Assembly: GCF_020360975.1 (NCBI RefSeq)
Contig: NW_025408670.1
Coordinates: 4,402,001-4,466,000, forward strand
Length of the DNA: 64,000 nt
Source of the DNA: Hirsutella rhossiliensis
Lineage: Eukaryota; Ascomycota; Sordariomycetes; Hypocreales; Ophiocordycipitaceae
Direction: 5' to 3'
Position 1 is the stretch's first letter. Each line of letters opens with the position of its first letter. This document shows, one piece after another, positions 36,886 to 46,198 of this stretch. The position numbers and the translations under genes are program-made. Under the pieces are notes generated by a model that saw only the letters and a program-made list of their open reading frames with translations, was not told the DNA's origin and ran no database searches.

Positions 36886-37070
36886 TGTAACGGGCTGAGC
36901 CCGTGAGGGTCTCGGCTCCGCTCTCGACAAGACCCACCGGAGCTCCGCTTATAAGCTCGTGCCATCTTCGAGAGCTTTCCTTTCTTTTCTTTTCTTCTTT
37001 CTCCTTAGCTTTAGGATACTCGTCGCAGTCGCTCAGCTAGTTGTCAACACACTCAGTTGAGACCGTTACA
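36886..37070 (+). repeat. GypD 5' LTR
   Basis: 185 bp. It is identical by eye to 42414-42602 except for a 4-bp length difference in a CT-rich run. Near its start acgggc-tga-gcccgt can form a hairpin. Confidence 0.96.
36949..37006 (+). promoter_or_regulatory. GypD LTR promoter: TATA-like box and CT tract
   Basis: ttataa at 36949-36954 is followed by a pyrimidine-rich run at about 36977-37005, an arrangement typical just upstream of fungal transcription starts. The predicted RNA start is about 37007, where the self-priming complement begins. This would make U3 about 121 bp and R-U5 about 64 bp. The start site is inferred. Confidence 0.5.
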
Positions 37071-37071
37071 T

Positions 37072-37083
37072 TATCCTAAAGCT
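37072..37083 (+). other. GypD primer-binding site, complementary to its own LTR
   Basis: tatcctaaagct begins 2 bp after the LTR and is the exact reverse complement of agctttaggata at 37007-37018 inside the LTR (also 42539-42550). In Tf1/sushi chromoviruses the 5' end of the RNA folds back on the primer site and is cleaved to prime minus-strand synthesis. The 12-nt match, adjacency to the LTR and the upstream promoter signals fit this mechanism. Confidence 0.7.
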
Positions 37084-37516
37084 CCGCTTTCATCGTTAAA
37101 GCCTTTGATCACAATCAATTGGCAGCGCTGTTCAGTTCCCTTTGTGGGTACGCGGAGTGGCAGTAGCTTGGGCAATCCTGTGTGGAACGCCCGCGACGAA
37201 AGTGCGTGTGTGTACGGCGCCAAAGCCAGCTTGGCTCGCGTCGCGTAGCTCTCATCTCCCGAGCAAAGGACGTGGAGCGTCAATCTGCTCTCCGTACGGC
37301 GTGCGGTTGAGCGAGAAGTACGTGATTGCTGCTTGGCTCCCAGTGTGGACGGCAGCAGCTGGACTAGAAGCCCTGTGCAGAACGTCCAGCCGTGTAGGAA
37401 GGAGCCTTCGAGGCGTTGATAGCGTTCGACCGTTGTCGAGATATCCCTTCCGTATCAGACTTGCTGTGTGATCAAGTCGCCCTCAGTCCTGAGAGACGAG
37501 GAGAAAATCTTCAGTC

Positions 37517-38696
37517 ATGGAGGCAATCGATTCCCAGCAAGGTTCTTTTGAGCCTCAATCGATGATGCAAGCCCTGGCTGCAGTGATGGACAAACTAGAA
37601 AGTGTGTGCAAGCCAAGAGGCCGAACGCGAAGAGATGCGATCGCAGATCCGAATCCTCCAAACAGCCGTCTCAACTCCGACTCCGGCAAATGAACCAGTC
37701 GCTCCTATCGAACCGATGTCCGACAACACGCCTCAATCGATCGAGACATCCGAAAGAATCCCATCAAAGAGGGTAAAACCAACCTTGCCTGATCCGCCGA
37801 AATTCGATGGAACCAGGAAAAACTTCCGTCCCTGGTTCTTAGAGATGAAAGCGAAATTGGCTGTGGACCGACAGGCATTCGACAATAAAGAAGCACTCTT
37901 CGCCTATGTGTACTCCCGGTTGGCGGAACAGCCCAGAACATGGCCGCTGCTTATTACGAACAGGGCGGTATCGATGGTGCTCGCTCCCCAGATCTGTTTC
38001 TCGACTACTTGAACCGTCGGTACGGGGACCCGAACGCAAAGGCACGAGCACTGGATCGACTTCGATCGTTGAAGCAGAAGCCTGATGAGAGTTTCGCCAG
38101 TTTCTTCCCAAAGTTCGAGAAAGAGCTTGCCGATAGTGGCGGTGGCGAGTGGGCCGACGTGGTGCAAATCAATTACTTGGAAGGAGCAATTAATAATAGG
38201 CTCAAGTCGAGTCTCGTCAGTGCCGTCAGTCTCCCGAAGGATTTCAACAGCTACGCCGAGCTACTCTTGACGATTGGCTCGCGCCTAGATAGCCTCAATT
38301 TCCACCAACGACAACAAGGCCGCGAGCAGAGGTCAAGAAAGGAGTATGGTCGTTTATCCGAACCGCTCGAGTCCCGACAAAGCCCCGTCACCCGGATCGC
38401 CAACCACGTCGTCCCCGTCCGATGATCAGATGGATTGGGAACCCGTGAAAGCAAATCGGTTGATAAACGGCAGGAGGGCCCCGGAGGAAAAGCAATTTGT
38501 TCCGTTGGAGGAGCGCAAATGTTACGAGTGCGGGAAGCTTGGCCATCTTGCGGCCAAGTGTCCCGGGAAGGAGCGGCGGCAGCAGAGAGTCAAGGTCCGT
38601 GTCGAAGAGAAGACAAGAAGCTCGAGAGCAAAGCACCAAGAGCCCGCGGAGAGTTCTAGCGGGGATACCTCCGATGACCATTCGGAAAACGAGTAG
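37517..38696 (+). pseudogene. GypD Gag with CCHC zinc knuckle, frameshifted
   Basis: An ATG at 37517 opens a frame of about 28 codons that then shifts, near 37600, into the frame running to about 37935. A second shift leads to 37940-38340, and a third into the frame ending at 38696. The middle part is a typical capsid-like Gag: a Phe-Asp-Gly block near 37803 and Trp/Phe-rich helices through 38300. A nucleocapsid knuckle with intact CX2CX4HX4C (Cys 38520-38522, Cys 38529-38531, His 38544-38546, Cys 38559-38561) is followed by a basic then acidic tail. Three single-phase shifts and no RIP-type stops mean the copy cannot make full Gag. Gag would assemble the particle and package RNA. Confidence 0.85.
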
Positions 38697-39419
38697 CTCC
38701 TGACGAAAATCGCCGTCAGGAGCGCGCAAAGGCTGAGGCGGAATGGGCAACTCAGAAGGACGAGATGGACTGTGAAGGCCTCTACGTAAATTTCGGTATC
38801 AATCGAGTATTTCACCACGGCCTTCGTTGACTGTGGTTGCCTGTGTTATGGGACCATCAGTGAGCGCCTTGCCCGCAAGCTTCACCTGCCGCGTATTCCG
38901 ATTAAACCTCGAGCGTTGGAGCAGGTCAACACATTCTCACCCGAGGCCATCTGTGCCGTGACCTACTTCGACTTCGATATCGACGGGTACCAGAAGAAAA
39001 GAGCTTTTTTCTACGTTGTGCGAGACCAGACCGATCCTGTGATTCTGGGCAAGAAGTGGTTGAACCAGGAGGATGTCACCTTGCGATTATCGCAGAACCT
39101 CTTGCATATCGGGACGCACGACCATTGGGTGAAAGGCCGAGACCCGAAGGAGGAGGAACGGTGCAACATACGAGGACAGGCGGCGTTCGTGTTCGCCGGA
39201 ATGGTTCGCCGAGCAAGAAAGTTCAAGCATCGAGACGATGGAGTGCGGATCTTCGCCGCAAGCCTGAAAGACATTGAGAAGGCATTGACTCCGAGGAAGA
39301 AGTCAGACCCGAGAGAGAAGCTGCCCGTCACTACCACGAGTACCTATCCGTCTTCGACCGCGACCAAGCGGACCAACTCCCACCGCGTCGTCCGGGGTGT
39401 GATCACAAGATTCAGTTAG
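38697..39419 (+). pseudogene. GypD protease region, frameshifted
   Basis: A Gag-Pol linker rich in Glu/Ala/Arg (38697-38800) is followed, after a shift near 38800, by an aspartic protease. The active-site stretch at 38823-38852 reads Phe-Val-Asp-Cys-Gly-Cys-Leu-Cys-Tyr-Gly, with Cys where Ser or Thr is usual in Asp-Ser/Thr-Gly. A hydrophobic-Leu-Gly-Lys-Lys-Trp-Leu block at about 39044-39064 marks the second conserved protease motif. The readable frame ends at 39419, but homologous sequence leaves it at about 39315 for the RT frame. The enzyme would release mature Gag and Pol proteins. Whether Asp-Cys-Gly is family-wide or a private change is not known. Confidence 0.75.
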
Positions 39420-40370
39420 AGAGAGGTCCTGATGACAAGGAGAAAGAACCGCCGTGGGGACCATTGTACGGCATGTCACGAGAAGAGCTCATTGTTCTGC
39501 GAAAGACTCTCACTGAGCTACTCGACAAGGGTTTCATTCGAGCAAGTAGTTCTCCAGCGTCAGCACCAGTTTTGTTCGTGAGGAAGCCCGGTGGTGGTCT
39601 GCGCTTTTGCGTGGACTATCGAGGATTGAATGCGATCACCAAGAAAGACCGATATCCCTTGCCGTTGATCGAGGAAACTTTGCGGTCGCTGTCCAAGGCC
39701 AAGTGGCTCACCAAACTTGACGTTATCGCAGCATTTCACAAGATTCGCGTCGAGGAGGAGACGAGTGGAAGACAGCATTCAGAACACGTTACGGACTCTA
39801 CGAATGGCTTGTCACGCCATTCGGGTTGACGGGTGCTCCCGCAACGTTTCAGCGTTACATAAACCACACGTTGCGAGATTTCCTCGACGAGTTCTGTTCC
39901 GCTTACATTGACGACATCTTGATCTACTCGAGCGGTTCGCTCGCAGATCATCGCAACAAAGTCAGGCAGGTCCTTGCTCGACTGCGAGATGCAGGCCTGC
40001 AGATTGATATCGACAAGTGTGACTTTGAGGCAAAGAGTGTCAAGTACCTGGGCTTCATCGTCGAAGCCGGGAAAGGTATCCGCGTGGACCCGGAGAAGGT
40101 GCAGGCAATTCAGCAGTGGCAGCGACCCCGTTCTGTCAAAGGCGTCAGAAGCTTTCTGGGGTTTGCCAACTATTACCGGCAATTCATTCCCAGATTCTCC
40201 AACATCGCCGCGCCTCTAACGGCGTTAACAAAGAAGGATGCGGTGTTTGCGTGGTCGAAGGAGTGCGACAAGGCCTTCGAGGAGTTGAAGGCTCTTCTGA
40301 CCAGTGCGCCGGTCCTTGCGCAATGGGATCCGGATAGAGAGACGATTGTGGAGACGGATTCATCCGGTTA
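39329..40370 (+). pseudogene. GypD reverse transcriptase, frameshifted
   Basis: Gypsy-type RT. The first catalytic Asp lies in Thr-Lys-Leu-Asp-Val at 39719-39721. After a frameshift near 39755 come [10 protein letters not shown] (about 39823-39852) and the catalytic pair Tyr-Ile-Asp-Asp at 39904-39915, then Ser-Phe-Leu-Gly-Phe and Tyr-Tyr-Arg in the thumb (40150-40185). The palm and thumb are otherwise complete and all three Asp residues are kept. The single frameshift would truncate the protein between the catalytic motifs. It copies the genomic RNA into DNA within the particle. Confidence 0.9.
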
Positions 40371-40720
40371 TGTCACAGGAGGGCGCTCTCGCAAAGGGCG
40401 ATGACGGCATCATGCGGCCTGTGGCCTTCTTCTCAAAGAAAACGCACCGGCGGAGTGCAACTACCCAATCCACGATAAAGAGCTGCTGGCGATCATTCGC
40501 TGCCTTGAGCATTGGGACGCCGAATTGAGGAGTGTGAAGTCCTTTACCGTTTTGACGGATCATCTCAACCTCCGTTACTTCACCAAGAAGCAGCAACTGA
40601 GTGAACGTCAGGCGCGATGGGCTGAGACGCTATCGCGGTACAGCTTCACCATCAAGCATCGACCGGGCAAAGAAGCCGTCGTACCGGACACGCTGTCTCG
40701 ACGAGAACAGGACATGCCGC
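40371..40720 (+). pseudogene. GypD RNase H, frameshifted
   Basis: The domain starts in Glu-Thr-Asp-Ser-Ser-Gly at about 40351-40368 and is broken by shifts near 40380 and 40450. Recognisable blocks are Arg-Pro-Val-Ala-Phe-Phe-Ser-Lys-Lys (about 40416-40445), His-Asp-Lys-Glu-Leu-Leu-Ala-Ile near 40471-40497, Thr-Asp-His-x-Asn-Leu (40555-40572) and Arg-Trp near 40615. The Asp-Thr-Leu-Ser-Arg block (about 40687-40701) ends it. RNase H removes the RNA strand during reverse transcription. Confidence 0.85.
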
Positions 40721-42434
40721 ACAGCGCCGAAGATGATCGGTTGCAAGGACGACGTGTTCAGCTGCTGCAACGTAACAAGGGTGGCCTGGTGACAAAAGTC
40801 AAGAGCGGTTATGTCACCAAGGGCGACACGGATCAACCCGATGACGCAACAACTGACCAAGACGACTCAATCGAAAACCCTTTCTCGGACCCGGAACTGC
40901 AGAAGTTATGGGACGAAGGTGTCAAGAAGCACAATCGTTATTGGCTCATCCGAAAGGCCGTACAGCAAGGCGAGAGGCGTCTGCCGTCGCATTGGGGACT
41001 GCCCGTGATGCTCTCGGAATGCTCGATTGACGATGGACAGCGGCTCTGCTGGCGAGCGAATTTGGGTGCCGAACCACGAACCCCTGCGCACGCGGCTTAT
41101 GCAGGAGACGCATGACTCAACGCTTGCAGGACACCCCGGACGGGACATGCTGAAGTCCTTGTTGAGCCGCAAGTTTTATTGGCCAGGCCTCGATTCAGAC
41201 GTGCGTCAATTTGTGAGAAATTGTGATGTGTGGCCGAAGCAACATTTGGCGAGAGAAGCGTCGCGGTTTATTGAAGCCGCTACCTATTCCAGACAGGATC
41301 TGGTCGGAGCTGTCAATTGACTTTGTGACAGACCTGCCACCAACCAAGTCGAACGGTTCGACCAACCTTATGGTCGTGACGGACAGACTGTCCAAAAGTG
41401 TCGTTCTTGAGTCATTGAAGGACATCACGGCCGAGACGACGGCCAGAGCATTGCTACGGAACGTGGTGCAACACCATGGCGTGCCGCGCGCGATCGTCAC
41501 TGACCGTGGCACGCAATTCACCAGTAGACTATGGCAGAGGCTCTGCGAGCTGCTACGCGTGAAGCAAAGATTGTCTACGGCGTGGCATCCCGAGACTGAC
41601 GGTGCAACAGAAAGGGCGAATCAGGAAGTCGAGAGATATCTGAGGATCTTTGCTGCTTATGCTCAGGATAACTGGGAAGAGCTGTTGCCAGCGGCCATGA
41701 TGGCCATCAACAATCACAACTCGACGTCGACAGGCCTGAGCCCGTTCTTTATCACGCATGGGTATCATGTTGACCCGATACAAGTCAAGGAGAAGTTACG
41801 GACGGACGGAAGGTCCCCAGTGACCAGGGCTGAAAGCATTGTGCAACGATTTCGAGAGGCAACGGAATGGGCCCAGGCGGCAATTGCGTCAGCGCAAGAG
41901 CAGCAAGAGAAGAACGCCAATTCGCGAAGACAGCCGTCAGACCAGTTCAAGCCTGGAGACAAGGTATGGCTGCGACTTCGCAACATCCGATCCAATCGGC
42001 CATCCAAGAAGCTCGATTGGCTGTCGGCCAAGTACACCGTCCTGGAGACCATTGGGTCACACGCGTGCAGGCTGGACACGCCTCCGGGAATACACAACGT
42101 GTTCCACGTGTCGCTCTTACGCTTAGCAGCGGACGATCCGCTACCGTCACAGACGTCGGATGACTACCGCCCACCGGCCATTTTGACGGACGATGGCGAG
42201 CTGTGGGAAGTGGAAGAGATTCTGGACAGGAAGAAAGTCGGGAGAGAGTGGAAAGTGTTGGTGAAATGGGTCGGATGGATAGGTCCGACGTGGGAGCCAG
42301 TCAAGTACGTCGCAGACACAATAGCACTGGCTAGGTATGAAGAAGTTCATGGGAAAGTTGGATCGAAACCACCCCAATCGAAACGATCGAAACGGGGAGG
42401 AAGGAGGGGTTATTGTAACGGGCTGAGCCCGTGA
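40721..42434 (+). pseudogene. GypD integrase with chromodomain, frameshifted
   Basis: A linker is followed by the N-terminal zinc domain (His residues and first Cys in 41100-41227). A shift falls exactly at its last Cys (about 41230), consistent with loss of two bases in a gt repeat. From there one frame runs open to 42434. The DDE core has Asp 41319-41321, Asp 41502-41504 and Glu 41610-41612, all intact. A GPY/F-like segment follows at about 41940-42120, then a chromodomain at about 42196-42350 (Leu-Trp-Glu-Val-Glu-Glu-Ile-Leu...Lys-Trp-Val-Gly-Trp) and a basic tail. The stop codon lies inside the 3' LTR, which supplies the last codons. Chromodomain integrases direct insertion into H3K9-methylated chromatin, fitting its position. 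Confidence 0.92.
42394..42409 (+). other. GypD polypurine tract
   Basis: ggggaggaaggagggg, 4 bp before the 3' LTR. It overlaps the integrase tail codons (Gly/Arg-rich). Confidence 0.75.
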
Positions 42435-42602
42435 GGGTCTCGGCTCCGCTCTCGACAAGACCCACCGGAGCTCCGCTTATAAGCTCGTGCCATCTTCGAG
42501 AGCTTTCCTTTCTTTTCTTTTCTTCTTCTTTTCTCCTTAGCTTTAGGATACTCGTCGCAGTCGCTCAGCTAGTTGTCAACACACTCAGTTGAGACCGTTA
42601 CA
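42414..42602 (+). repeat. GypD 3' LTR
   Basis: 189 bp, followed by TSD tataa at 42603-42607. It carries the integrase stop codon (42432-42434). Confidence 0.96.
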
Positions 42603-42607
42603 TATAA

Positions 42608-45260
42608 GTCTTATTCTTATTTAGAAAAAATAGTATTAGATATTTAAGGGCCAATTAAAGTGCCTACTTATAATAAATATCACTATTATATTTCTTTCCT
42701 AGACGTAGGAACCCGATATCTAGAAATATACCTTCTTCGAAAAAAGGGAGAAGCTCTAGATAGGTTCCTAGAATTTAAAAATAGGGTAGAAAATAACCCT
42801 AAAAATACTAGGATTAGAGAAGCATTTTCTGATAATGCTAAAGAATTTATATATAAAATAAAGCTCTATTGCGAAAAAGAAGGAATTACCTTTAATTCTA
42901 GTCCTCCTAGGACGCCGGAATCTAACGGTAGAATAGAAAGAATAAATCGTACTATATTAGAAAAAGTACGAGCTCTTTTATTTACTGCTAGGCTTCCTAA
43001 ATATCTATAGGAGAAGCTGTTTTAACAGCTACCTATTTATATAATAGATCACGCATTCTGCGATAGGATTTAAAAGTCCTATAGAAAGAGGGATAATATA
43101 ATACTACCCTTCGAGACCTTAAATAAAATTAAGACCTTCGGAAGCCTTATATATTATAAGAATAAAGACCCTAAAGATAAGCTAGATAATAGAGTTTTTA
43201 AGGGAATAATAGTAGGCTATTTAGAAAATGCATATAAAATCTAGGATTTTCTAAGAGAAAGATTACTATCTCTAGATATTACTATACTAGAAAATAAATT
43301 TATAAAAAATCTAGAAATCTCTAGTAGTAATAATACCTTTGATTTTAATTCTATTCCGAATAAAGATAAGCTAGAAAGCTATATCCCTATAGAGGAAGCT
43401 ACTAGAGAACCTAGAGATAAAAGTCCCTCGCCCTCTATAGAAGAAGAGTCTCTAAATAACGATCCTATTCCTACTACTAGTAAAATAGTAGTAGAATTAC
43501 CTAAGAAGCCGGAAGGGTTCGATTCTAACTATATCGAATACCCTAACGTTAATTTATTTCTAAACTGCGATTTTATAGAGTTAATTCTAGCTAGTATAGA
43601 AAATCAGGATCTAAAAATTCTAAAGACCTATAAACAGGCAATAAATAGCCCTGAAATAGCATTTTAGAAAGATGCTATGATTAAGGAGATTATCTAGCTA
43701 ATTAAATATAAAACTTAGAATTTTCCTACCTCCTAGGGATAGGGAGGCTATAGGAGGCCGCTAGGTCTATACTATTAAGAAGGATAGTTAAAATAATATA
43801 ATAAAATATAAAGCCCGTTTCGTAATATAGGGATTTAAGCAGATCTATAGCTTAGATTTCCTAGATACCTTCTCGACTACGGCTAGACCTAAATCTATTA
43901 GAATTCTGCTTATTTTAGCTATTATCTACGAATTCAAAGCTTTGCAAATAGATATAATAAATGCATTCGTATATACCGATATAGATAGCGAAGTATATAT
44001 CGATCTTCCTATAGGCTACGAAGAATACGCTCTTAAAGAATATTATTTAAAATATAGATTAGCTTATAGAGCTAAAGGAATTAAATTAACTAAATTCCTA
44101 GACCTATATAAAACCGGTTAAATTAAAGCAAAGCTAAAGAAAGCATTATATAGCCTAAAACAAAGTCCTAAGCTCTAGTATAATTATTTAAAAATTATAC
44201 TAAATAATCTCGGATTTCTTCCTCTTTTAATAGACGAAGGAGTATTTATAAATAAGGACTATAGTATAGCCTTAGCAATTTACGTCGACGACTTTCTTAT
44301 AGTAGGGCCCTCTAAATCTATAATAGAAGAAAGATTATTTAAAGAATTATCTAAATTCCTAGATTTTACTATCTTAGGAGATATAAAAGACTTCTTAGGT
44401 CTAAATATTACAATAAACCGAGAAAATAAAGAGCTATATATATCCCAAGAAAATTATACCTTAAATAAATTAAGGAATTTAATAAAGAAGGTTTAGGAAC
44501 TTGAATTTACCCGCTATAGTAGGCTTTAAGCTTATAAAAGCAAAGGAATTACCTTCTAAGGAAGATATATTGTAATTTTAGAAAGAAATAGGATCTCTAT
44601 TATACTTAGCCTTATTTACTAGGCCAGATATCTTATATTCTATAATTTCCTGCGCTAGATTCGCGGCTAAGCCCGACCAGACGCATTTTAAGGCTTTAAA
44701 TATAATTTAGAAATATTTAAATAAATTCCCTAGCCTAAAGATTAAATATAATTGCAATATCCCTTTTACCTATCTATATATAAAGGGTTTTACCGACTCT
44801 AGCTAGGCGTCGGATTTAACGGACGGAAAATCCTTTTCCGGTTACTGTTTTTATATATATAATAATATAATAAGCTAGGCTTGCTCTAAGCAGAAAGCCG
44901 TTGCCCTTTCTACCTACGAAGCAGAGTATATTAGCCTTAGGAGGCAAATAAAGAAGCTATTTATTTAAATATGCTTTTAAAAATATTACTAAGGATCTAT
45001 CTATTAAGATTCCTAATACTATACCTCCTATTTTAACGGATAATACTACTGCTATTAAATTAGCAGAAAATCCGGAATTTTATAAAAGGTCTAAGCATAT
45101 AAGATTAGCCTATTACTATACTAGAACTAGTATAAGAGAAGGGGAAATTAGAGTTTTTTATATTAAATCAGAAGATAATATAGCTAATATTTTTACGAAG
45201 GAATTAAGACCTAAATTACTCTATAAATTTAGAGACGGTCTATCCTTAATATAAGTTCCT
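42608..45260 (+). pseudogene. CopB integrase core, RT and RNase H
   Basis: This continues the frame cut by GypD. The integrase core at 42610-43010 has Asp near 42639, Ser-Asp-Asn (Asp near 42830) and Asn-Gly-Arg-Ile-Glu-Arg (about 42921-42938), so all three catalytic acids appear kept; a segment of 116 codons is open at 42660-43007. RT at about 43790-44500 has intact Tyr-Val-Asp-Asp at 44281-44292, but Trp after Ser-Pro-Lys-Leu is TAG near 44178 and other stops and small indels occur. RNase H at about 44780-45200 includes Ser-Lys-Gln-Lys near 44886 and Ser-Thr-Tyr-Glu-Ala-Glu-Tyr near 44915. The polyprotein is non-functional, mostly through TGG/CAR to TAR changes. Confidence 0.85.
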
Positions 45261-45616
45261 AAGCAATTAAAAGGGGTTTTTAGATATTTCTTATACTTTC
45301 TATATCTTTCCCTACTAGGCTTTTCCTTTTAGGTTTCCTAGAGAAATATTTACTAGGTTTTTATCTATTAAGATTTTCCTAGCAATAATAGGTTTTACCT
45401 TATATAAGGTTATCCTATAAATAATTATTATAACTATAGATTTTTCCTACTATAGGTTTTTCTATTAGTATATACCTAAGGATCTTTTTTTCCTAAGAAA
45501 GAATAGGTTTTTATATATACTATTAAGGTATAAGAATGGTTTTCCTAAATTAGGTTTTTACCCTATATATATACTACTATAAATAAATCAGTAAAGAGTA
45601 TATAAATCTACTCTTT

Positions 45617-45624
45617 AAGGGAGG
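45617..45624 (+). other. CopB polypurine tract
   Basis: aagggagg, 1 bp before the 3' LTR. Confidence 0.6.
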
Positions 45625-45625
45625 C

Positions 45626-46193
45626 TGTAAGGAACGGTGTTCCTACTATAAATAAAGCAGCTATAATATACTCTCCCGATTATATAAGCCAATAAGTAGT
45701 ATATTAATTATAGACAAAATCTCATCTTATAAAGCAAGAATCGCTCGTTATTTTGCATGTTATTATGCATTAAACGGGTTGCCGGTTATCGTACAATCGG
45801 GAATCGAAGGAACAGAGCTAGCTTAGAATGCTAGCTAAGACCTCTTAAGAACACCGGCACGACCAACCTCCTTTAAACACGAATATCAGTGGAACCAAGA
45901 CACTTCCAGATTCACTCGAGGTATCACGGAATACCTCAGTCTCAGGGCTATACGGCAGCCTAAATCTGGTCCCGAAAGGTTCTTCCGTTCAGCTACAATT
46001 GTCTATATAAGACAGCATGTCCGCTGGTAGATAGATAGAGAATCATTAACTTCAACACCTCTTACACACACCAATACACTACCAATAAATTCCGTTGAAA
46101 ATCCTACCTTATACTCCTTCTTCCCCTCTATCACGTAGTCTTACGTGGTTTCTTGATTTCCCAAAATTCCGCTTTTGCTTATATAACTTTAGA
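45626..46193 (+). repeat. CopB 3' LTR
   Basis: 568 bp, starts TGTAAGG, followed by TSD tatcc at 46194-46198. Confidence 0.93.
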
Positions 46194-46198
46194 TATCC

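Larger units (their letters stand above)
36886..42602 (+). mobile_element. GypD: self-priming-type chromovirus, not RIP-mutated
   Basis: 5717 bp, with LTRs 36886-37070 and 42414-42602 and a perfect TSD tataa (36881-36885, 42603-42607). The ends TGTAACGG...CCGTTACA are perfect inverted repeats. Base composition is balanced and CpA/TpG are normal, in sharp contrast to the flanks. It carries Gag, protease, RT, RNase H, integrase and chromodomain, all broken by frameshifts. Confidence 0.96.
34430..46193 (+). mobile_element. CopB: Ty1/copia element inserted in GypC
   Basis: Two 568-bp LTRs (34430-34997, 45626-46193) with about eight differences by eye, and a perfect TSD tatcc (34425-34429, 46194-46198). 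Removing GypD leaves 6042 bp. Gag, protease, integrase, RT and RNase H follow in copia order. The coding part is RIP-mutated, while most of the LTR and leader keep normal CpA/TpG content. Confidence 0.93.

Noticed and set aside
36718..36930. Minus-strand ORF of 70 codons across the GypD left LTR edge, and a similar one at 42147-42458
   Set aside because: Both begin with the same codons because both start in the inverted GypD LTR end. They run into unrelated sequence (CopB, GypD integrase) and have no domain.
37839..38111. Open frames on the minus strand within GypD (37839-38111, 38388-38750, 39736-40182, 41765-42097)
   Set aside because: They mirror conserved Gag-Pol coding on the plus strand and lack any domain. 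They reflect the stop-poor GC-balanced sequence.
41227..41240. Apparent replacement of the last zinc-ligand Cys by Trp in GypD integrase
   Set aside because: The adjacent frame reads Cys-Gly-Arg at this point, so the Trp is a consequence of the frameshift (loss of two bases in a gt run), not a substitution.
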